This document shows, in pieces, positions 62,436 to 64,000 of a stretch of 64,000 bases of DNA (position 1 is the first letter of the stretch; each line of letters starts with the position of its first letter). This DNA is from Streptantibioticus cattleyicolor NRRL 8057 = DSM 46488 (GTDB lineage: Bacteria > Actinomycetota > Actinomycetes > Streptomycetales > Streptomycetaceae). Made by a program: the position numbers and the translations under genes. The stretch covers positions 3,906,001 through 3,970,000 of the forward strand of contig NC_017586.1 of the NCBI RefSeq assembly GCF_000240165.1, given 5' to 3'. Under the pieces are notes generated by a model. That model was not told where the DNA came from. It saw nothing but the letters and a program-made list of their open reading frames with translations, and searched no databases.

Positions 62436-64000
62436 TCAGCTCGGGGCGGGTGGAGGGGCGAGTTCGGAGAGCATCGCCGCGCGGAGGCGGAGGGTGCTGA
62501 CGAGGCGTTGGAAGGCTTCGGTCCAGTAGGCGGTGGCGCCGGGGGAGCCGTCGGGGGGGTCTTCGGGGGTGGCGGTCAGGGGGGTCAGGCGGTTGGCCTG
62601 GGCGGGGTCGAGGCAGCGTTCGGCCAGGCCCATGACGCCGCTGAAGCTCCACGGGTAGCTGCCCGCCTCGCGGGCGATCTCGAGGGCGTCGACCACGGCG
62701 CGGCCCAGCGGTTCGGCCCACGGCACCGCGCAGGCGCCGAGCATCTGGAACGCCTCGGAGAGCCCGTGGGAGTCGATGAAGCGGGCGACCCATGCCGCCC
62801 GTTCGTCCTCCGGCAGGACCGACAGCAGCTTGGCCGGGTCGCCCATCGAGGCGACCACGCCCGCCGGGCCGGGCGGCGGCCCGAGCAGTGCCCGCGCCCA
62901 GCCGGGGTCGCGCTGCCGTACCGCCGCCCGGCACCAGGCGGCGTGCAGATCCGGCTGCCAGTCGTCGTCCACCGGCAGCGCGGTGATCTCCTCCGGGCGC
63001 AGTCCGCCGAAGACCCGGGTCCACACCGCCAGCGGCGCCGCCTCCACCAACTGCCCGAACCACCAGGCGCGTTCGCCGCGGCCGGACGGCGGAACGGGGC
63101 TCACCCCGTCACGTTCCATCGCCGCGTCGCAGGCATGCGGCGCGGCCACGGCTATGTGCGGACCGCTCGCGCCGTGGCGCAGGAAGACGCAGCGCACCGC
63201 CCGTTCGCCCATCCGGGCGGCCAGCGCCGAGCCGGGCAGGGCGGCCAGCAGCTCGGCCGCGGTGGCGCGTACGGTGCGGCTGCGGTCGGCGAGCGCCTGC
63301 TCCAGGAAGTCCTCGTCGGCCAGGCTCAGCCCGGTGCGCAGCGAGTCGGCGAACATCAGCCGGTCCTCGGCGCGTTCCCGCTGCCAGGTGGTGCGCAGCA
63401 GGGCGAGGCCGGCCGCCGGGTCGGTGGTGCGCAACCCGCTGAGCAGGGCGACGCGTTCGGCGAAGAGCCCTTCCTCCCACAGTCGCCGGGTGGCCCGCGG
63501 GTCGGCGGCGGCGTCCCCGGCGGCGCTGCGGTTGGCGGCGCGCAGCGCGAACCGCCAGTCGGGGTTGAGCTCGGCCAGCCACAGGGCCCGTGGTCCGGCG
63601 AGGGTGAGCGCGTCGGGGCGCAGGTCGGTACGGGCCCGGGCGGCGTCCAGCAGCGCGGGCAGCGCTTCCTCGGGGGCGCGGTAGCCGTACGCGTTGGCCG
63701 CCGCCAGCCACTGCGGCAGCAGTTCGCCGAGGCTGGGCGCGGTGCCGCGGCGGCCGGCGGACGGACCGGCGCCGGACCGTTCGCTCAGCAGCGCCGCGAG
63801 CCTGCCCCGGGCGGCCTGCGGCACCACCGGCCGGGTGTCCCGGACGGCGGGCCGCGGTCGTACGGCCGCGCGCACCGGACGCGCCCCGGCCCGCCGCCGC
63901 ACCGCGGCCACCGCCGCCGCGTCCAGCAGCGCCACCGCCGGATCGTCCGCCCCGGCGGCCAACCCCGCGGGTATCCGCCGGTCGGTGCCGACGAGCGCGG
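62436..64000 (-). CDS. DUF5691-like protein, 5' end outside window
   Basis: The frame runs from a stop at 62436 to the right window edge without a clear start; the first visible in-frame residues ALVGTDRRIPAG precede the TTG-like codon at 63962 and look like protein coding, so the true start is beyond base 64000. The visible portion is rich in Leu/Ala helices with LWLAELNPDWRFALRAANR, WEEGLFAERVALLSGLR and LRLRAAMLSELAPPP, a pattern of DUF5691-type proteins near SWIM/MoxR genes in Streptomyces. Function unknown. Confidence 0.72.
   Translation of the reverse strand, partial: ALVGTDRRIPAGLAAGADDPAVALLDAAAVAAVRRRAGARPVRAAVRPRPAVRDTRPVVPQAARGRLAALLSERSGAGPSAGRRGTAPSLGELLPQWLAAANAYGYRAPEEALPALLDAARARTDLRPDALTLAGPRALWLAELNPDWRFALRAANRSAAGDAAADPRATRRLWEEGLFAERVALLSGLRTTDPAAGLALLRTTWQRERAEDRLMFADSLRTGLSLADEDFLEQALADRSRTVRATAAELLAALPGSALAARMGERAVRCVFLRHGASGPHIAVAAPHACDAAMERDGVSPVPPSGRGERAWWFGQLVEAAPLAVWTRVFGGLRPEEITALPVDDDWQPDLHAAWCRAAVRQRDPGWARALLGPPPGPAGVVASMGDPAKLLSVLPEDERAAWVARFIDSHGLSEAFQMLGACAVPWAEPLGRAVVDALEIAREAGSYPWSFSGVMGLAERCLDPAQANRLTPLTATPEDPPDGSPGATAYWTEAFQRLVSTLRLRAAMLSELAPPPAPS

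Overview
This window is chromosomal DNA of very high GC content from a Streptomyces or a close relative in the Streptomycetaceae. The evidence is the run whiD, bldM, sigD/shbA and guaB, a textbook sigma-BldN promoter in front of bldM, a class-E-sortase (LAXTG) surface protein, a DUF6049-like protein and a pair of PspC-domain signalling genes. The order tsaE, tsaB, rimI, tsaD, groES, groEL1, WhiB-like gene, sigma factor, guaB, guaB3, GMC oxidase, guaA follows the conserved actinobacterial block that also holds Rv3422c to Rv3396c in Mycobacterium tuberculosis, so most of the window is core genome with lineage-specific insertions.

Layout. 0-5.8 kb: a hydrolase cut by the left edge, then the tRNA t6A genes tsaE, tsaB, rimI and tsaD; a small protein gene, a YkuD-like secreted protein and a repeat-rich stretch separate tsaE from tsaB. 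5.8-9.7 kb: a protein of unknown function, a frameshifted TolB-like/CWB2 surface protein and an RNA/SAM methyltransferase-like gene. 9.8-12.2 kb: groES-groEL1 behind two CIRCE operators. 12.6-16.3 kb: SDR, MOSC and class V aminotransferase genes, then a divergent LysR regulator. 16.8-20.4 kb: the developmental genes whiD and bldM and the ECF sigma factor SigD/ShbA. 20.5-23.4 kb: guaB and guaB3. 23.4-29 kb: membrane and envelope genes, including an MreB paralogue with a large insertion and a nucleotide-sugar dehydrogenase with broken catalytic motifs. 29.2-38.3 kb: glpD, two transmembrane Ser/Thr kinases, a third that is a pseudokinase, and a disulfide oxidoreductase. 38.4-45.2 kb: succinate-semialdehyde dehydrogenase, GMC oxidase, two secreted proteins and an intact IS30-family element between the last two. 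45.7-48.7 kb: chorismate mutase with an apparent aromatic-amino-acid attenuator, divergent guaA, and a Uma2 protein. 48.7-54.3 kb: aldolase-type protein, small membrane proteins, a PspC protein and a PspC-type two-component system. 53.8-61.3 kb: two NlpC/P60 hydrolases (the longer behind a ydaO/c-di-AMP riboswitch), PcrA helicase, an M23 peptidase and a lipase-like hydrolase. 61.7-64 kb: a B12-binding mutase small subunit and a DUF5691-like gene cut by the right edge.

Themes. Purine synthesis (guaB, guaA) and translation quality (t6A, GroE) sit beside the sporulation regulators. Cell-envelope remodelling recurs through the NlpC/P60 and M23 hydrolases, PspC proteins, LAETG surface protein, MreB paralogue and pseudokinase.

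The observation I judge most worth following is the chorismate mutase leader. A 23-codon leader peptide rich in Phe and Tyr appears to start at its own transcript start. A Trp-codon segment of the leader can pair with the 5' arm of a 13-bp terminator. This predicts induction by Phe/Tyr shortage and, possibly, repression by Trp shortage. Several genes here also have a TANNNT box 6-7 bases before the start codon and no Shine-Dalgarno sequence, suggesting leaderless transcripts. All calls come from reading the sequence; no database search was run.
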